Notes: generated by a model from the letters alone, not told the origin. Counted from the stretch's first letter, positions 26,125-35,560 are shown. The stretch is 64,000 bases of DNA from Cryobacterium lactosi (GCF_004403945.1 NZ_SOHM01000018.1:62001-126000), one strand, 5' to 3'. Numbers and translations: made by a program.

Positions 26125-27141
26125 ATGACTTCTCCTATGACCAAGACCCGCCTCTACTCCGGCATGCAGCCGTCCGCCGACTCGTTGCAGATCGGCAACT
26201 ACATCGGTGCGCTGCTGAACTGGAAGAAACTGCAGCAGAACCACGACGCGTTCTTCTCGATCGTGGACCTGCACGCCATCACCGTGGCGCAGGATCCGGC
26301 GAAGCTGCGCGAGAACACCCGTGCCACCGCCGCTCAGTACATCGCGGCGGGCATCGACCCGGCCGAGTCGACCCTGTACGTGCAGTCGCACGTGGCCGCG
26401 CACGCGCAGCTGGCCTGGGCTCTGAACACTCTCACCGGGTTCGGCGAGGCCAGCCGGATGACCCAGTTCAAGGACAAGTCCCTCAAGCAGGGCGCCGACG
26501 CCACCACGGTGGGCCTGTTCGCCTACCCGGTGCTGATGGCCGCCGACATCCTGCTGTTCCAGAGCGAGATCGTGCCCGTGGGCGAGGACCAGCGCCAGCA
26601 CGTTGAACTCACCCGCGACCTGGCGGCCCGGTTCAACTCGCGCTTCGGCGACACCTTCACGGTGCCGGAGGCCTCGATCATCCGCGACACCGCGAAGATC
26701 TACGACCTGCAGAACCCCACCTCGAAGATGTCCAAGTCGGCCGAGTCGCACGCCGGCGTGATCTGGATGCTCGACGAGCCGAAAGTGACCGCTAAGAAGA
26801 TCATGCGCGCCGTCACCGACGCCGAGGGCGGTGTGGTCTTCGACCGGGAGAACAAGCCCGGCGTGGCCAACCTGCTCACGATCTACTCCGTGATGGCGGA
26901 GCGGTCGATCGAGTCGCTCGAGGACGAGTACGCGGGCAAGGGCTACGGCGACTTCAAGAAGGGCCTGGCCGAGGTGGTCACCGAGACCTTCGGCGCGATT
27001 CGGGGACGGGTGCTGGAGCTCCTCGACGACCCGGCCGAACTGGACCGGATCCTGGCCGCCAACGCCGACCGGGCCGCCGCGGTGGCCGACGTCACCCTGG
27101 CGACCGCGTTCGACCGGATGGGCTTCCTGGCGCGCCGCTGA
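26125..27141 (+). CDS. trpS: tryptophanyl-tRNA synthetase
   Basis: The 338-residue class I synthetase charges tRNA-Trp. The HIGH-like motif is [10 protein letters not shown] near residue 26. The tryptophan pocket includes [11 protein letters not shown], and [18 protein letters not shown] is a family marker. The KMSKS loop is present intact as SKMSKSAES near residue 206. The ATG at 26125 gives [13 protein letters not shown]; the second ATG at 26137 would begin right at the conserved [10 protein letters not shown] and is an equally good start. Confidence 0.95.
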   Translation: MTSPMTKTRLYSGMQPSADSLQIGNYIGALLNWKKLQQNHDAFFSIVDLHAITVAQDPAKLRENTRATAAQYIAAGIDPAESTLYVQSHVAAHAQLAWALNTLTGFGEASRMTQFKDKSLKQGADATTVGLFAYPVLMAADILLFQSEIVPVGEDQRQHVELTRDLAARFNSRFGDTFTVPEASIIRDTAKIYDLQNPTSKMSKSAESHAGVIWMLDEPKVTAKKIMRAVTDAEGGVVFDRENKPGVANLLTIYSVMAERSIESLEDEYAGKGYGDFKKGLAEVVTETFGAIRGRVLELLDDPAELDRILAANADRAAAVADVTLATAFDRMGFLARR

Positions 27142-27157
27142 GGCGCGCTCTGGTGGT

Positions 27158-27796
27158 GTGCTGATGCGTCCGGTCGAGCTGGCCTCTCCGCTGGTGCGGC
27201 TGGATACGCCGCAGGGCGCCGACGTGCCGCGGGTGTTCGAGTACTGCCAGGACCCGGTGATGCCCGAGTACCTGGCCCGGCTGCCCTGGCCGTACCGGCT
27301 CGCGGATGCCACCGACTTCGTCACCGGCTACGTGCCGGCCGCGTGGGCCGGGGACCAGGAGTACACCTGGGCGGTGCGCGATTCGGCGTCGCCGGAGTTG
27401 CTCGGCGTGATCAGCCTGAGCGTGCCTGTGCCGGCTGGGGTGGATGCGGCTTCGGATGGGGCTGCGGCTTCGGCTTCGGCGGTCCGCTCGAGTTCGATCG
27501 GGTTCTGGCTGGGACCGGCGCATCGGGGCCGTGGCCTGATGGTCGAGGCGCAGCGGTTGGTGCTCGACTGGGGCTTCGGCACCGGTCTCTGCGACACCGT
27601 GCACTGGGAGGCCGTGGCGGGCAACCTCGCGTCGGCCAGGGCCGCCCGGAAGGCCGGGTTCCGCTACACCGGGCTGGGACCGGCCGGGATCGCGTACCGC
27701 GACGGCACGCATCCGCCGTCGTGGAAGGCCGTGCTGCACGCCACCGACGACCGCACAGCGCCCGCGGGCTGGCCGGCCGAGGTCGTGGGCGCGTGA
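27158..27796 (+). CDS. GNAT-family N-acetyltransferase (RimJ/RimL type)
   Basis: The 212-residue protein resembles RimJ/RimL/ribosomal-protein-alanine acetyltransferases. RPVELASPLVRLDTPQGADVPRVFEY starts the fold. The acetyl-CoA loop is GPAHRGRGLMVEAQRLVLDW (Q/RxxGxG type), followed by VHWEAVAGNLASARAARKAGFRYTG, the conserved Asn-containing strand. Residues 95-110 hold a low-complexity Ala/Ser insertion (DAASDGAAASASA). The substrate is not predictable. Start choices are GTG 27158 and ATG 27164. It begins 17 bp after trpS and is probably in the same transcript. Confidence 0.8.
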   Translation: MLMRPVELASPLVRLDTPQGADVPRVFEYCQDPVMPEYLARLPWPYRLADATDFVTGYVPAAWAGDQEYTWAVRDSASPELLGVISLSVPVPAGVDAASDGAAASASAVRSSSIGFWLGPAHRGRGLMVEAQRLVLDWGFGTGLCDTVHWEAVAGNLASARAARKAGFRYTGLGPAGIAYRDGTHPPSWKAVLHATDDRTAPAGWPAEVVGA

Positions 27797-27824
27797 GCGG
27801 TGCCGTGCGCTCCTGCGGGCGACT

Positions 27825-28607
27825 GTGGCCGGTGAGGCTGCCGTGACCGGTGGGACGGGTGTGACCGCGCCGACGCTGGTGCTGTTCGATCTGGACGACA
27901 CCCTGTTCGCGCACCGGGAAGCCGTGGCCGCCGGCATCCTCGGCCACGTCGCCGCGCAGGGCGGCCGGGGTGCGGCCGCCGACCCGCACGACGTGGTGGC
28001 GCTGTGGAACGCTCTCGAGGAGCAGCATTACCACGCCTATCTCGCCGGTTCGCTCGACTTCGCCGGGCAGCGCGGCGCCCGCGCCCGCGACTTCGCGGCG
28101 GCACACGGGGTGCAGCTCACGGCGGCGGAGGCCACCGCCTGGTTCGAGGACTACTTCGTGCACTACCGAGCCCACTGGCGCCTGCACGCGGATGCGCTGC
28201 CCTGCCTCGACGAGCTGGCCCGGCGCATCCCCGGGGTGCGGTTCGGCCTGATCACCAACGGGGAGCTGGCCTACCAGAGCGTGAAACTGGCCGACACCGG
28301 CCTGGACGCCCGGGTGGAGCACGTGATCACCTCGGCCGAGTTCGGCCTGGCCAAACCGAGGCCGGAGATCTTCCTGCACGCCTGCGCCCTGTTCGGCGCC
28401 GAACCGACCCGCTCGGTGTACGTGGGCGACCGCCTCCGCACCGACGCCATCGGGGCCGCCGCCGCGGGGCTGACCGGGGTGTGGCTGGACCGTCTCGGCT
28501 CCGCGGGCCCTCCCCCACCGGAGGCCGACCTCGCCGAGGCCCGCGCGCTGGGCGTCATCCGTCTGAGCGGCCTCGCGGAGTTGCCCGCCCTGCTCGCCGC
28601 CCGGTAG
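27825..28607 (+). CDS. HAD-superfamily hydrolase (phosphatase-like)
   Basis: The 260-residue protein has the four HAD motifs: LVLFDLDDTLF (nucleophile and acid Asp), LITNGE (Thr), the conserved Lys in EFGLAKPRPEIF, and YVGDRLRTDAIGAAAAGLTGVWLDR (Asp pair). An alpha-helical C1-type cap lies between motifs I and II. Relatives are YjjG- or FMN-phosphatase-like nucleotidases, but the substrate cannot be read from sequence. The start may be the GTG at 27825 or a second GTG at 27843. It lies 28 bp after the GNAT gene. Confidence 0.82.
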   Translation: MAGEAAVTGGTGVTAPTLVLFDLDDTLFAHREAVAAGILGHVAAQGGRGAAADPHDVVALWNALEEQHYHAYLAGSLDFAGQRGARARDFAAAHGVQLTAAEATAWFEDYFVHYRAHWRLHADALPCLDELARRIPGVRFGLITNGELAYQSVKLADTGLDARVEHVITSAEFGLAKPRPEIFLHACALFGAEPTRSVYVGDRLRTDAIGAAAAGLTGVWLDRLGSAGPPPPEADLAEARALGVIRLSGLAELPALLAAR

Positions 28608-28689
28608 CCGAACCCGGGCCGATGCGCGGCTCTGTGGCCGTTAAGAGCGGCCGCAGGCGGGTGAGGCGGGGCGGCACGGGCGCCATGCG

Positions 28690-28742
28690 GGGTGGGCGCC
28701 GCCATGCGGGTGGCGCGCCACCCGCATAGCGGCGCCGCACCC
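28690..28742. repeat. palindromic intergenic element (copy 1 of a family shared with 53361-53398)
   Basis: A perfect 24-bp palindrome occupies 28704-28727 (left half ATGCGGGTGGCG). It is extended outward by GGCGCC-rich arms with one mismatch and one extra base. It lies between the convergent HAD and glpK genes and could terminate both. The 200-bp gap holds a second, degenerate version of the left arm just upstream and no gene. Confidence 0.75.
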
Positions 28743-28807
28743 GCACAACTCAGAAGAGTGGCGGATGCGGCGTCTACCGGGTCCCGGCGGCTACCGGTCT
28801 TGCCCGG

Positions 28808-30325
28808 CTACAGGACGTCTTCGTCGACCCAGTCGAGGGTCTTGGTGACGGCCTTCTTCCAGTTGCGGAGCAGGCGGGCACGCTCGGCTTCCTCCATGTC
28901 GGGCTCCCAACGGGCGTCTTCCTGCCAGTTCGAACGCAGCTCGCCCAGGCCGCTCCAGAAGCCCACGGCCAGTCCGGCCGCGTAGGCGGCTCCGAGCGCG
29001 GTGGTCTCGGCGACGACCGGGCGCACCACGGGCACGCCGAGGATGTCGGCCTGGAACTGCAGCAGCAGGTTGTTGCCGGTGGCACCGCCGTCGACCTTGA
29101 GTTCGGTCAGCGGCACGCCGGAGTCGGCGTTGACCGCGTCGATGACCTCGCGGGTCTGGAACGCGATGGCCTCCAGGGCCGCGCGGGCGATGTGGCCCTT
29201 GTTCACGAACCGGGTCAGGCCCACGAGCGCGCCGCGGGCATCCGAGCGCCAGTACGGCGCGAACAGGCCACTGAACGCCGGCACGAAGTAGGCGCCGCCG
29301 TTGTCGTCGACGGTGCGGGCGAGCGCCTCGATCTCGCTCGCCGACGAAATCATGCCCAGGCTGTCGCGCAGCCACTGGATGAGCGACCCGGTGACGGCGA
29401 TCGAGCCCTCGAGAGCGTAGTGCGGTTCGGCGTCACCGAGCTTGTAGCCCAGCGTGGTGAGCAGGCCGTTCTTGGAGTGGATGATCTCGGTGCCGGTGTT
29501 GAAGATCAGGAAGTTACCGGTGCCGTAGGTGTTCTTGGCCTCGCCCTGGTCGAACGCGGCCTGGCCGAACGTGGCGGCTTGCTGGTCACCGAGGATGCCG
29601 GCGATCGGCACCTCGCGCAGCAGACTGTGCTCGTTGACCGTGCCGTAGACCTCGCTGGAGGAGCGGATCTCGGGCATCATCGAGCGCGGAACGCCGAAGA
29701 TCCCGAGGATCTCGTCGTCCCATTCGAGGGTTTCCAGGTTCATGAACAGGGTGCGGCTGGCGTTGGTGACGTCGGTGGCGTGCACGCCGCCCTCGAGGCC
29801 GCCGGTGAGGTTCCAGAGCACCCAGGTGTCGGTGGTGCCGAACATCAGGTCGCCGGCCTCGGCCTTTTCGCGGGCGCCGTCGACATTCTCCAGGATCCAG
29901 GCGATCTTGGTGCCGGAGAAGTAGGTGGCAAGCGGCAGGCCGACGGTGGCCTTGAACCGGTCGCCGCCGCCGTCCGCGGCGAGCCGGTCGACGATCGGCT
30001 GGGTGCGGGTGTCCTGCCAGACGATGGCGTTGTAGATCGGCAGGCCGGTGGTGCGGTCCCAGACCACGGCGGTCTCCCGCTGGTTGGTGATGCCGACGGC
30101 CTCGATGTCGTGCCGGGTGAGGTTGGCCTTGGACAGGGCCTGGCCGATGACCTGGCGGGTGTTGCCCCAGATCTCCATGGGGTCGTGTTCGACCCAGCCG
30201 GCGCGGGGGAAGATCTGTTCGTGCTCGAGCTGACCGGTGGAGACGATCGAGCCGGAGTGATCGAAAATGATCGCTCGGGTGCTCGTGGTGCCCTGGTCGA
30301 TGGCGAAGATGTACTTGTCACTCAT
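28808..30325 (-). CDS. glpK: glycerol kinase
   Basis: The 505-residue FGGY kinase phosphorylates glycerol to sn-glycerol 3-phosphate. The N-terminus [21 protein letters not shown] is the ATP phosphate-binding strand. [67 protein letters not shown] and [23 protein letters not shown] are all GlpK signatures. The longer frame upstream crosses the glpF stop; the ATG at 30325 is right. It is the last gene of glpD-glpF-glpK. Confidence 0.96.
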   Translation of the reverse strand: MSDKYIFAIDQGTTSTRAIIFDHSGSIVSTGQLEHEQIFPRAGWVEHDPMEIWGNTRQVIGQALSKANLTRHDIEAVGITNQRETAVVWDRTTGLPIYNAIVWQDTRTQPIVDRLAADGGGDRFKATVGLPLATYFSGTKIAWILENVDGAREKAEAGDLMFGTTDTWVLWNLTGGLEGGVHATDVTNASRTLFMNLETLEWDDEILGIFGVPRSMMPEIRSSSEVYGTVNEHSLLREVPIAGILGDQQAATFGQAAFDQGEAKNTYGTGNFLIFNTGTEIIHSKNGLLTTLGYKLGDAEPHYALEGSIAVTGSLIQWLRDSLGMISSASEIEALARTVDDNGGAYFVPAFSGLFAPYWRSDARGALVGLTRFVNKGHIARAALEAIAFQTREVIDAVNADSGVPLTELKVDGGATGNNLLLQFQADILGVPVVRPVVAETTALGAAYAAGLAVGFWSGLGELRSNWQEDARWEPDMEEAERARLLRNWKKAVTKTLDWVDEDVL

Positions 30326-30384
30326 GTCGGAACTCCTGTGTTGGGACGTGGCTGTTTGAGATTGATGGGTGGATCGGGTGAGGA

Positions 30385-31149
30385 TCAGGCGAGGATGGGC
30401 AGCAGCACCAGCGAGGCCCAGCCGGCCAGCACACCGCCGATGACGGGTCCGGCGACGGGAACCCACGAGTAGGACCAGTCGGATCCCCGCTTGCCCTTGA
30501 TGGGCAGCAGGGCGTGGGCGATGCGCGGGCCCAGGTCACGGGCCGGGTTGATGGCGTAGCCGGTCGGCCCGCCGAGGGAGGTGCCGATCACGATCACCAG
30601 CAGGGCCACCGGCAGGGCGCCGAGGGCCGCGAGGCCGCCGTTCTCACCCTGGCGACCGCCGCCGAAGGCGATAACCACGAACACCAGCACGAACGTGCCG
30701 ATGATCTCGGTGACCAGGTTCCAGCCGTACGAGCGGATGGCCGGACCGGTGGAGAAGACGCCGAGCTTGTTCGCCGGCTCCGGCTCCTGGTCGAAGTGCT
30801 GCTTGTACGCCAGCCAGACCACGACGGCGCCGATGATGGCGCCGATCATCTGGGCAGCGATGTACACCAGCACCGAGACGACGTTCACCGGCACGCCGGA
30901 ACCGAATTCGGTGGCTCCGGAGGACACCAGGCCCAGCGTGACCGCCGGGTTCAGATGCGCACCGGAGTTGTACGAGACGATCACACCGGCGAAGACCGCG
31001 AGGCCCCAACCGATGGTGACCATGAGGAACCCGGCGCCGAAGCCCTTGTTCTTCGTGAGGGCGACGTTGGCGACAACGCCGCAGCCGAGGAGCACTAGGA
31101 GGGCAGTGCCCACCAGCTCCGAGAGGAATACAACACCGAGATTGTCCAC
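30385..31149 (-). CDS. glpF: glycerol uptake facilitator (aquaglyceroporin)
   Basis: The 254-residue channel has six membrane helices and two half-helices with the NPA boxes: [11 protein letters not shown] (residue about 60) and [12 protein letters not shown] (about 190). The Asp following the second NPAR is typical of glycerol-conducting members. It lets glycerol diffuse in for GlpK to trap. The start is a GTG at 31149 with GAAAGG 5-6 nt upstream. The annotated-length alternative reaching 31278 would run through an AT-rich promoter-like region and is rejected. An AT-rich leader of about 60 bp separates it from glpD. Confidence 0.92.
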   Translation of the reverse strand: MDNLGVVFLSELVGTALLVLLGCGVVANVALTKNKGFGAGFLMVTIGWGLAVFAGVIVSYNSGAHLNPAVTLGLVSSGATEFGSGVPVNVVSVLVYIAAQMIGAIIGAVVVWLAYKQHFDQEPEPANKLGVFSTGPAIRSYGWNLVTEIIGTFVLVFVVIAFGGGRQGENGGLAALGALPVALLVIVIGTSLGGPTGYAINPARDLGPRIAHALLPIKGKRGSDWSYSWVPVAGPVIGGVLAGWASLVLLPILA

Positions 31150-31256
31150 ATTGACCTTTCGTGTTTTTCCGTACCCGCGGGAAATTGTGCGGTCCTGACA
31201 CGCTACCGAGTCAAAAACAGCAAAAAGATAGCCCCACGCGCACGTTTGTGCAGATT

Positions 31257-31283
31257 GGGAGGCGGGGAAGTCCCCCACCTCCC
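31257..31283 (-). terminator. stem-loop downstream of glpD
   Basis: GGGAGG and CCTCCC arms plus an inner GGGG/CCCC pair form an imperfect hairpin beginning 8 bp after the glpD stop on the reverse strand. It may limit read-through into glpF. Confidence 0.45.
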
Positions 31284-31290
31284 GTCTGGT

Positions 31291-33024
31291 TTACGGGGCC
31301 GGAACGGCCTCTGACGCGCCCATCAGGTCGACGCCGTGCACCTCGGCAAGCTCCTGGCCGGCCTGGGTCACCTCGTCGGCGGTGCGTGCGGCGTCCCAGC
31401 CGAGCACGGGGGCCAGCACGCCGGCCAGTTCCTCAAGCAGGGGCACGGTCAGTCCGCCGATGAAGGCGAGGCTGGTGCGGCGCAGCAGCAGGTCGATCAG
31501 GTGGGTGACCGACTCCTCGCGCGCCAGGTACTCGATCTCGCGGCGGGTGTAGAGCGGGTTGTGCGCCAGGGGCGCATCCGCCGCCTCGGTGAGGAAGTCG
31601 ATGATCGCGCCGGCGCGGGTGCCGTACCGGGTGAGCAGCGCCTGGGCGCGGTCCCGGCCGACCTCGTCGCCGTGGGCGGCGAGCCACACCGTGTGGGCGG
31701 CCGCGGTGGCCGGGAAGTCTTTGCCGCCACCGATGGCGAGCCCGACGGTGGACACCGTGCGGGGCTGGCCGAGCAGGCTGAGGATGTCGCCGCTGAGGTG
31801 CTCGGCGAGGGCGCGGAAGGTGGTCCACTTGCCGCCGACCAGGCTGAGCAGGGTGCCGGGGCGTGCGCCGAGCGGGGTGGACTCGATGCGGTAGTCGCGG
31901 GAGACGAAGCCGGGGGCCTCGTCGTCGTGCCTGGGCAGCGGCCTGACGCCGGCGAACCTGAACACGATGTGCGAGCGGTTCACCTCGATGTCGGGGAACA
32001 CGTGCTTGACCAGGTCGAAGAAGTAGTCGATCTCTTCTTCAGTGGTGCGGATCGGCTGGCTCATGTCGTGCTCGAGGTCGGTGGTGCCCAGGAGCACTCG
32101 ACCGGCGAGCGGGTAGATCAGCACGATCCGGCCGTCGTTATTCTCGAAGAAGATCTCGCCGCCGCCGGTGGCCGCGTAGAGCTCGGGGTGGTCCAGCACG
32201 ATGTGGGAGCCCTTGGTGCCGCCCATGTAGGTGCTGGCCTGGCCGAGCGCGGAGTTGGTCAGGTCGGTCCACGGACCGGAGGTGTTCACGACCACGTCGG
32301 CGGCGAAACTGAATTCCTCACCGGTGACGGTGTTGCGGAGGCGCACGCCGTCGGCATCCATGCCCACGGCTTCGACGTAGTTGGCGGCGCGGGCGTGCGG
32401 GCCGGTGTCCAGGCCGTCGCGGAGCACGTCCAGCGCGAGGCGCTCGGGGTCGTGCATCGACGCGTCGTAGTACGTGGCGGTGTACTTGAGGCCGGGGTTC
32501 AGCCGCGGCAGGCGTTCCAGTGACTTCTTACGGCCGTGGAACTCGTGCTTGGGCACCGAGCCGCCGTCGCGGGAGAAGGAGTCGTAAAGCACCAGCCCGA
32601 CCTTGATCAGCAGCGCACCGCGCTCCTGCGCCTTGCCCTGCTTGTGGGTGAGGAAGCGCAGCGGGGCGGCCAGTACTCCGGAGAGCGCGGAGAACATCGG
32701 CACCGTGGTCTTGAGCGGCTTGACGTAGTGCGGCGCGATCTTGAGCAGGCCGTTGCGCTCGGTGACCGACTCCTTGACGAGGCGGAACTCGCCGTTCTCC
32801 AGGTAGCGGATGCCGCCGTGGATCATGTGCGACGACGCGGCGGAGGCGCCGGAGACGAAGTCGCCCCGGTCGACGATGGTGACGTCCACTCCCTGCAACG
32901 CCAGGTCGCGGAAGGTGGCGATGCCGTTGATGCCGGCACCGATGATCAGCACCTTCGCGTTGGGGCGCTCGGCGAGGGCGGATCGGGCGGAATCAGCAGG
33001 TGAGGAGAGGGGGATGGACTGCAC
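31291..33024 (-). CDS. glpD: glycerol-3-phosphate dehydrogenase (FAD-dependent, aerobic)
   Basis: The 577-residue flavoprotein oxidises glycerol 3-phosphate to dihydroxyacetone phosphate at the membrane and passes electrons to quinone. It has the FAD motif VLIIGAGINGIATFRDLALQG, the glpD signature SAASSHMIHGGIRYLE, the RPLPRHDDE substrate region, and LVGGKWTTFRALAEH near residue 400. The C-terminal helical DAO_C domain is present. The start is GTG at 33024 with AAAGG upstream; an AGTGAACA motif sits between. It is divergent from a SorC-type regulator gene that probably controls this glp unit. Confidence 0.94.
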   Translation of the reverse strand: MQSIPLSSPADSARSALAERPNAKVLIIGAGINGIATFRDLALQGVDVTIVDRGDFVSGASAASSHMIHGGIRYLENGEFRLVKESVTERNGLLKIAPHYVKPLKTTVPMFSALSGVLAAPLRFLTHKQGKAQERGALLIKVGLVLYDSFSRDGGSVPKHEFHGRKKSLERLPRLNPGLKYTATYYDASMHDPERLALDVLRDGLDTGPHARAANYVEAVGMDADGVRLRNTVTGEEFSFAADVVVNTSGPWTDLTNSALGQASTYMGGTKGSHIVLDHPELYAATGGGEIFFENNDGRIVLIYPLAGRVLLGTTDLEHDMSQPIRTTEEEIDYFFDLVKHVFPDIEVNRSHIVFRFAGVRPLPRHDDEAPGFVSRDYRIESTPLGARPGTLLSLVGGKWTTFRALAEHLSGDILSLLGQPRTVSTVGLAIGGGKDFPATAAAHTVWLAAHGDEVGRDRAQALLTRYGTRAGAIIDFLTEAADAPLAHNPLYTRREIEYLAREESVTHLIDLLLRRTSLAFIGGLTVPLLEELAGVLAPVLGWDAARTADEVTQAGQELAEVHGVDLMGASEAVPAP

Positions 33025-33180
33025 TGTTCACTACCTTTGTTCGTCATTCGGCCGGGCGGTTAACCGGGTGGTGCTCGACCGAATTGGTGCGGATGACCCA
33101 GCCGGGTTTGCGCGGGGGCCCTCCATATGGATTAATCAAGCTTGAGTAGATCAATCACATCTGGTCAAGCCGAGTGAACA
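33025..33180. promoter_or_regulatory. divergent glpD / regulator control region with mirrored AGTGAACA motifs
   Basis: AGTGAACA occurs at 33173-33180 on the plus strand and at 33025-33032 on the minus strand, in each case just before the gene read in that direction. Between them are the palindromes TCAAGCTTGA and TCCATATGGA in an AT-rich stretch (33121-33150). These are candidate operators for the SorC-family protein. Confidence 0.4.
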
Positions 33181-33198
33181 AACGTGCAAGGAGGGGCC

Positions 33199-34173
33199 GT
33201 GAGCCTCGTCGACGAGTCAGCGCAGTCCGATCGGGTGCGGGATGCCCTCACCGCCGCGCACCTGTATTACATGCAGGACCTGACGATGGATGCCATCGCC
33301 CACGAACTGCACACCTCCCGCTCGTCGGTGTCCCGACTGCTCAGTCACGCCCGCGCGACCGGCCTGGTCGACATCCAGATCCGCTCTCCCCTGGACGCGC
33401 CGAGCCGTCTCGAGCTGCTCATCCAGGAGCGTTTTCAGATCACCGCGCACGTCGTTCCGGTTCCCGATCACGCCTCGGATGTGGACAGATTGGAGCGGGT
33501 GGCGCTTTCGGTTGCACGAATTCTCGGTCAGTTCTTCGACTCGAACATGGTGATGGGTATCGCCTGGGGCTCCACGATGAATGCCATCAGCCGCCATGTC
33601 ACGCCCAAGCAGACTCACGGGTCGCAGATCATCCAGCTCAACGGCGCCGGCAACATGCGCACCACCGGCCTCAGCTACGCCAGTGAGATCCTCGGCCGGT
33701 TCGGTTATGCGTTCGGCGCGCACGTGCACCAGTTCCCGGTGCCGGCGTTCTTCGACAGCCCGGCCACCAAACAAGCCCTGTGGCGTGAGCGCAGCGTGAG
33801 CCGGCTGCTCGAGATGCAGGCGCGGATGGACGTGGCGCTGTTCGGCCTCGGCTCGCCGTTCTCCGAGGTGCCCAGCCATGTCTACGCGGGCGGCTACCTG
33901 GAGGAGGCGGACTACGCCTCGCTCAGCCGCTCCGAGGTGGTGGGCGATGTGGCCACCATCTTCTTCCGGGCGGACGGCTCCACCGACGGGATCCCGCTGA
34001 ACACCCGCGGCACCGGGCCGGATTTCGACGTGCTCCGGCGCACTCCGCGCCGGCTCTGCGTGGTCTCGGGAACGGCGAAACTGCCGAGCCTCCGTGGGGC
34101 GTTGAAGGCCGATCTGATCACCGACCTGTTCGTCGACGAAAGCACCGCCCGGGCCCTGGTCGCCACCATCTGA
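33199..34173 (+). CDS. SorC/DeoR-type sugar-binding transcriptional regulator
   Basis: The 324-residue protein has an N-terminal helix-turn-helix (residues about 10-55: AAHLYYMQDLTMDAIAHELHTSRSSVSRLL) and a SorC effector-binding domain. Typical effector-domain segments are GIAWGSTMNAISRH, LNGAGNMRTTGLSYASEILGRFG, VALFGLGSPF, GDVATIFFRADGS and RRTPRRLCVVSGTAKLPSLRGALKADLITDLFVDE. SorC domains bind phosphorylated sugars; next to glpD-glpF-glpK the likely effector is glycerol 3-phosphate or a related triose phosphate (inference). The GTG at 33199 is chosen because AAGGAGGGG lies directly upstream. An earlier in-frame GTG at 33184 would place that ribosome-binding site inside the gene. Confidence 0.88.
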   Translation: MSLVDESAQSDRVRDALTAAHLYYMQDLTMDAIAHELHTSRSSVSRLLSHARATGLVDIQIRSPLDAPSRLELLIQERFQITAHVVPVPDHASDVDRLERVALSVARILGQFFDSNMVMGIAWGSTMNAISRHVTPKQTHGSQIIQLNGAGNMRTTGLSYASEILGRFGYAFGAHVHQFPVPAFFDSPATKQALWRERSVSRLLEMQARMDVALFGLGSPFSEVPSHVYAGGYLEEADYASLSRSEVVGDVATIFFRADGSTDGIPLNTRGTGPDFDVLRRTPRRLCVVSGTAKLPSLRGALKADLITDLFVDESTARALVATI

Positions 34174-34241
34174 CGGTACCCAGACGTCGTCAGGTTACGT
34201 CGGGAATACCGCACCGGCCTGCGCGTTGAGATATAACTGGA

Positions 34242-34247
34242 TATAAG
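34242..34247 (+). promoter_or_regulatory. -10 box of the riboflavin operon
   Basis: TATAAG lies 6-7 nt upstream of the first base pair of the FMN riboswitch, so the transcript would begin with the aptamer. A second TATAAC occurs 10 bp upstream. Confidence 0.55.
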
Positions 34248-34253
34248 AAACGT

Positions 34254-34377
34254 GCTCCGGGGTCGGTGAGAATCCGAACCGGCGGTGAAAGTCCGCGAGC
34301 CGGGACCTGATGTTTGGGTACCGGTTGAGCTGGTGAAATTCCAGCACCGACGGTTAAAGTCCGGATGGGAGGCGCAC
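34254..34377 (+). ncRNA. FMN riboswitch (RFN element)
   Basis: The leader contains the conserved RFN blocks in order: GGGGTCGGTGAGAATCCGAA, CCGGCGGTGAAAGTCCGCGA, a variable stem, GGTGAAATTCCAGCACCGAC and GGTTAAAGTCCGGATGGGAG. It binds flavin mononucleotide and lowers expression of the downstream ribD-ribE-ribBA-ribH genes when flavin is abundant. Confidence 0.96.
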
Positions 34378-34383
34378 GGATCG

Positions 34384-34432
34384 ATGGTTCCTTGTGAACC
34401 GTCGACGGCTTTCGCGTACGCGAAAACCCCCT
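34384..34432 (+). promoter_or_regulatory. hairpins between the FMN aptamer and ribD (candidate expression platform)
   Basis: Two stems follow the aptamer. One pairs CGATGGTTC with GAACCGTCG; the other is a perfect 16-bp palindrome TTTCGCGTACGCGAAA followed by ACCCCC. There is no U-tract, and ribD has its ribosome-binding site GGGACAGGGA only about 20-30 nt downstream. Control by translation or Rho is therefore more likely than by intrinsic termination. Confidence 0.4.
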
Positions 34433-34463
34433 CCCGGAGAGCGTCACAACGACGGGACAGGGA

Positions 34464-35552
34464 ATGCAGCAGCAGCACACGCTCGAGCGCTCGATGCGTC
34501 GAGCCCTGCAGCTGGCGGCCAACGGCCCGGCCGAAGGAGTCAACCCCCGCGTCGGCTGCGTGATCCTGAGCCCGGCCGGCGAGGTTCTCGCGGAGGGCTG
34601 GCACCGCGGCGCCGGCACCTGCCACGCCGAAGTGGATGCCCTCGCCCAGCTGGCCCCCGGCGGCGCCCGCGGCGCCACCGCCGTGGTCACCCTCGAACCC
34701 TGCAACCACACCGGCCGCACCGGCCCGTGCGCGCTTGCGCTCATCGACGCCGGCGTGGCCCAGGTGGTCTACGCCGTCGCCGATCCCGGACCGCACTCCG
34801 CCGGCGGGGCCGAGCGGCTGCGCACGGCCGGCGTCGACGTCACCGGCGGCCTGCTCGCCGCCGAAGCCCAGGCCTTCCTGGCCGACTGGCTGGTGTCGGC
34901 ACGCCTGGGCCGCCCGCACGTGACCGTGAAATGGGCCTCCAGCCTCGACGGCCGCGCCGCCGCCGCCGACGGCTCCAGTCAGTGGATCACCGGACCGGCC
35001 GCTCGCGCAGACGTGCACGAGCGCCGCTCCGGCGCCGACGCGATCCTCGTGGGCACCGGCACCGTTCTGGCCGATGACCCGGCGCTGACCGCCCGGGCCG
35101 CCGACGGCACCCTGCTCGCCCACCAGCCGCGGCCCGTGGTGGTGGGGCGACGCCCGGTGCCGGCCGGTGCGGCCGTGCACGGGCATCCGCTCACCCCGTG
35201 GTTTCTCACCGAACACGACCTGCCCACGCTCCTCGGTGACCTGCGCGAACGCGGCATCCGCCGGGTCTTCGTGGAGGGCGGCCCCACCCTCGCCAGCGCC
35301 TTCGTGCGCGCGGGCCTGGTCGACGACTACCTGATCTACCTGGCGCCCACCCTGCTCGGCGGCGACAGGCTCGCCCTGGGCGACATCGGCGTCGCCGGCA
35401 TCAACGAGCAGCGACGGCTGCGGATCGGCGCGCTGCGCCACCTGGGCGACGACCTGCTGCTGGTCGCCCACCCCGCACTGCCGGCGGCCGCGCCCGGCAC
35501 GACCCCACCCACCGATCAGACCGCCACCGCCACCCCGGCCCAGACAAGTTGA
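34464..35552 (+). CDS. ribD: bifunctional riboflavin deaminase/reductase RibD
   Basis: The 362-residue enzyme carries out deamination and side-chain reduction of the pyrimidine intermediate in riboflavin synthesis. The N-terminal deaminase domain has zinc ligands in CHAEVDAL and EPCNHTGRTGPC. The C-terminal reductase domain begins at LGRPHVTVKWASSLDGRAAA and includes GADAILVGTGTVLADDPALTAR and RVFVEGGPTLASAFVRAGLVDDYLIYLAPTLLGG. A Pro/Thr/Ala-rich tail of about 25 residues follows. It starts right after the FMN riboswitch and is the first gene of the operon. Confidence 0.95.
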   Translation: MQQQHTLERSMRRALQLAANGPAEGVNPRVGCVILSPAGEVLAEGWHRGAGTCHAEVDALAQLAPGGARGATAVVTLEPCNHTGRTGPCALALIDAGVAQVVYAVADPGPHSAGGAERLRTAGVDVTGGLLAAEAQAFLADWLVSARLGRPHVTVKWASSLDGRAAAADGSSQWITGPAARADVHERRSGADAILVGTGTVLADDPALTARAADGTLLAHQPRPVVVGRRPVPAGAAVHGHPLTPWFLTEHDLPTLLGDLRERGIRRVFVEGGPTLASAFVRAGLVDDYLIYLAPTLLGGDRLALGDIGVAGINEQRRLRIGALRHLGDDLLLVAHPALPAAAPGTTPPTDQTATATPAQTS

Positions 35553-35560
35553 GGACCAGT

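Noticed and set aside
33174..33686. 170-codon frame starting in the glp divergent region
   Set aside because: It overlaps the SorC-type regulator in another frame and has no recognisable domain.
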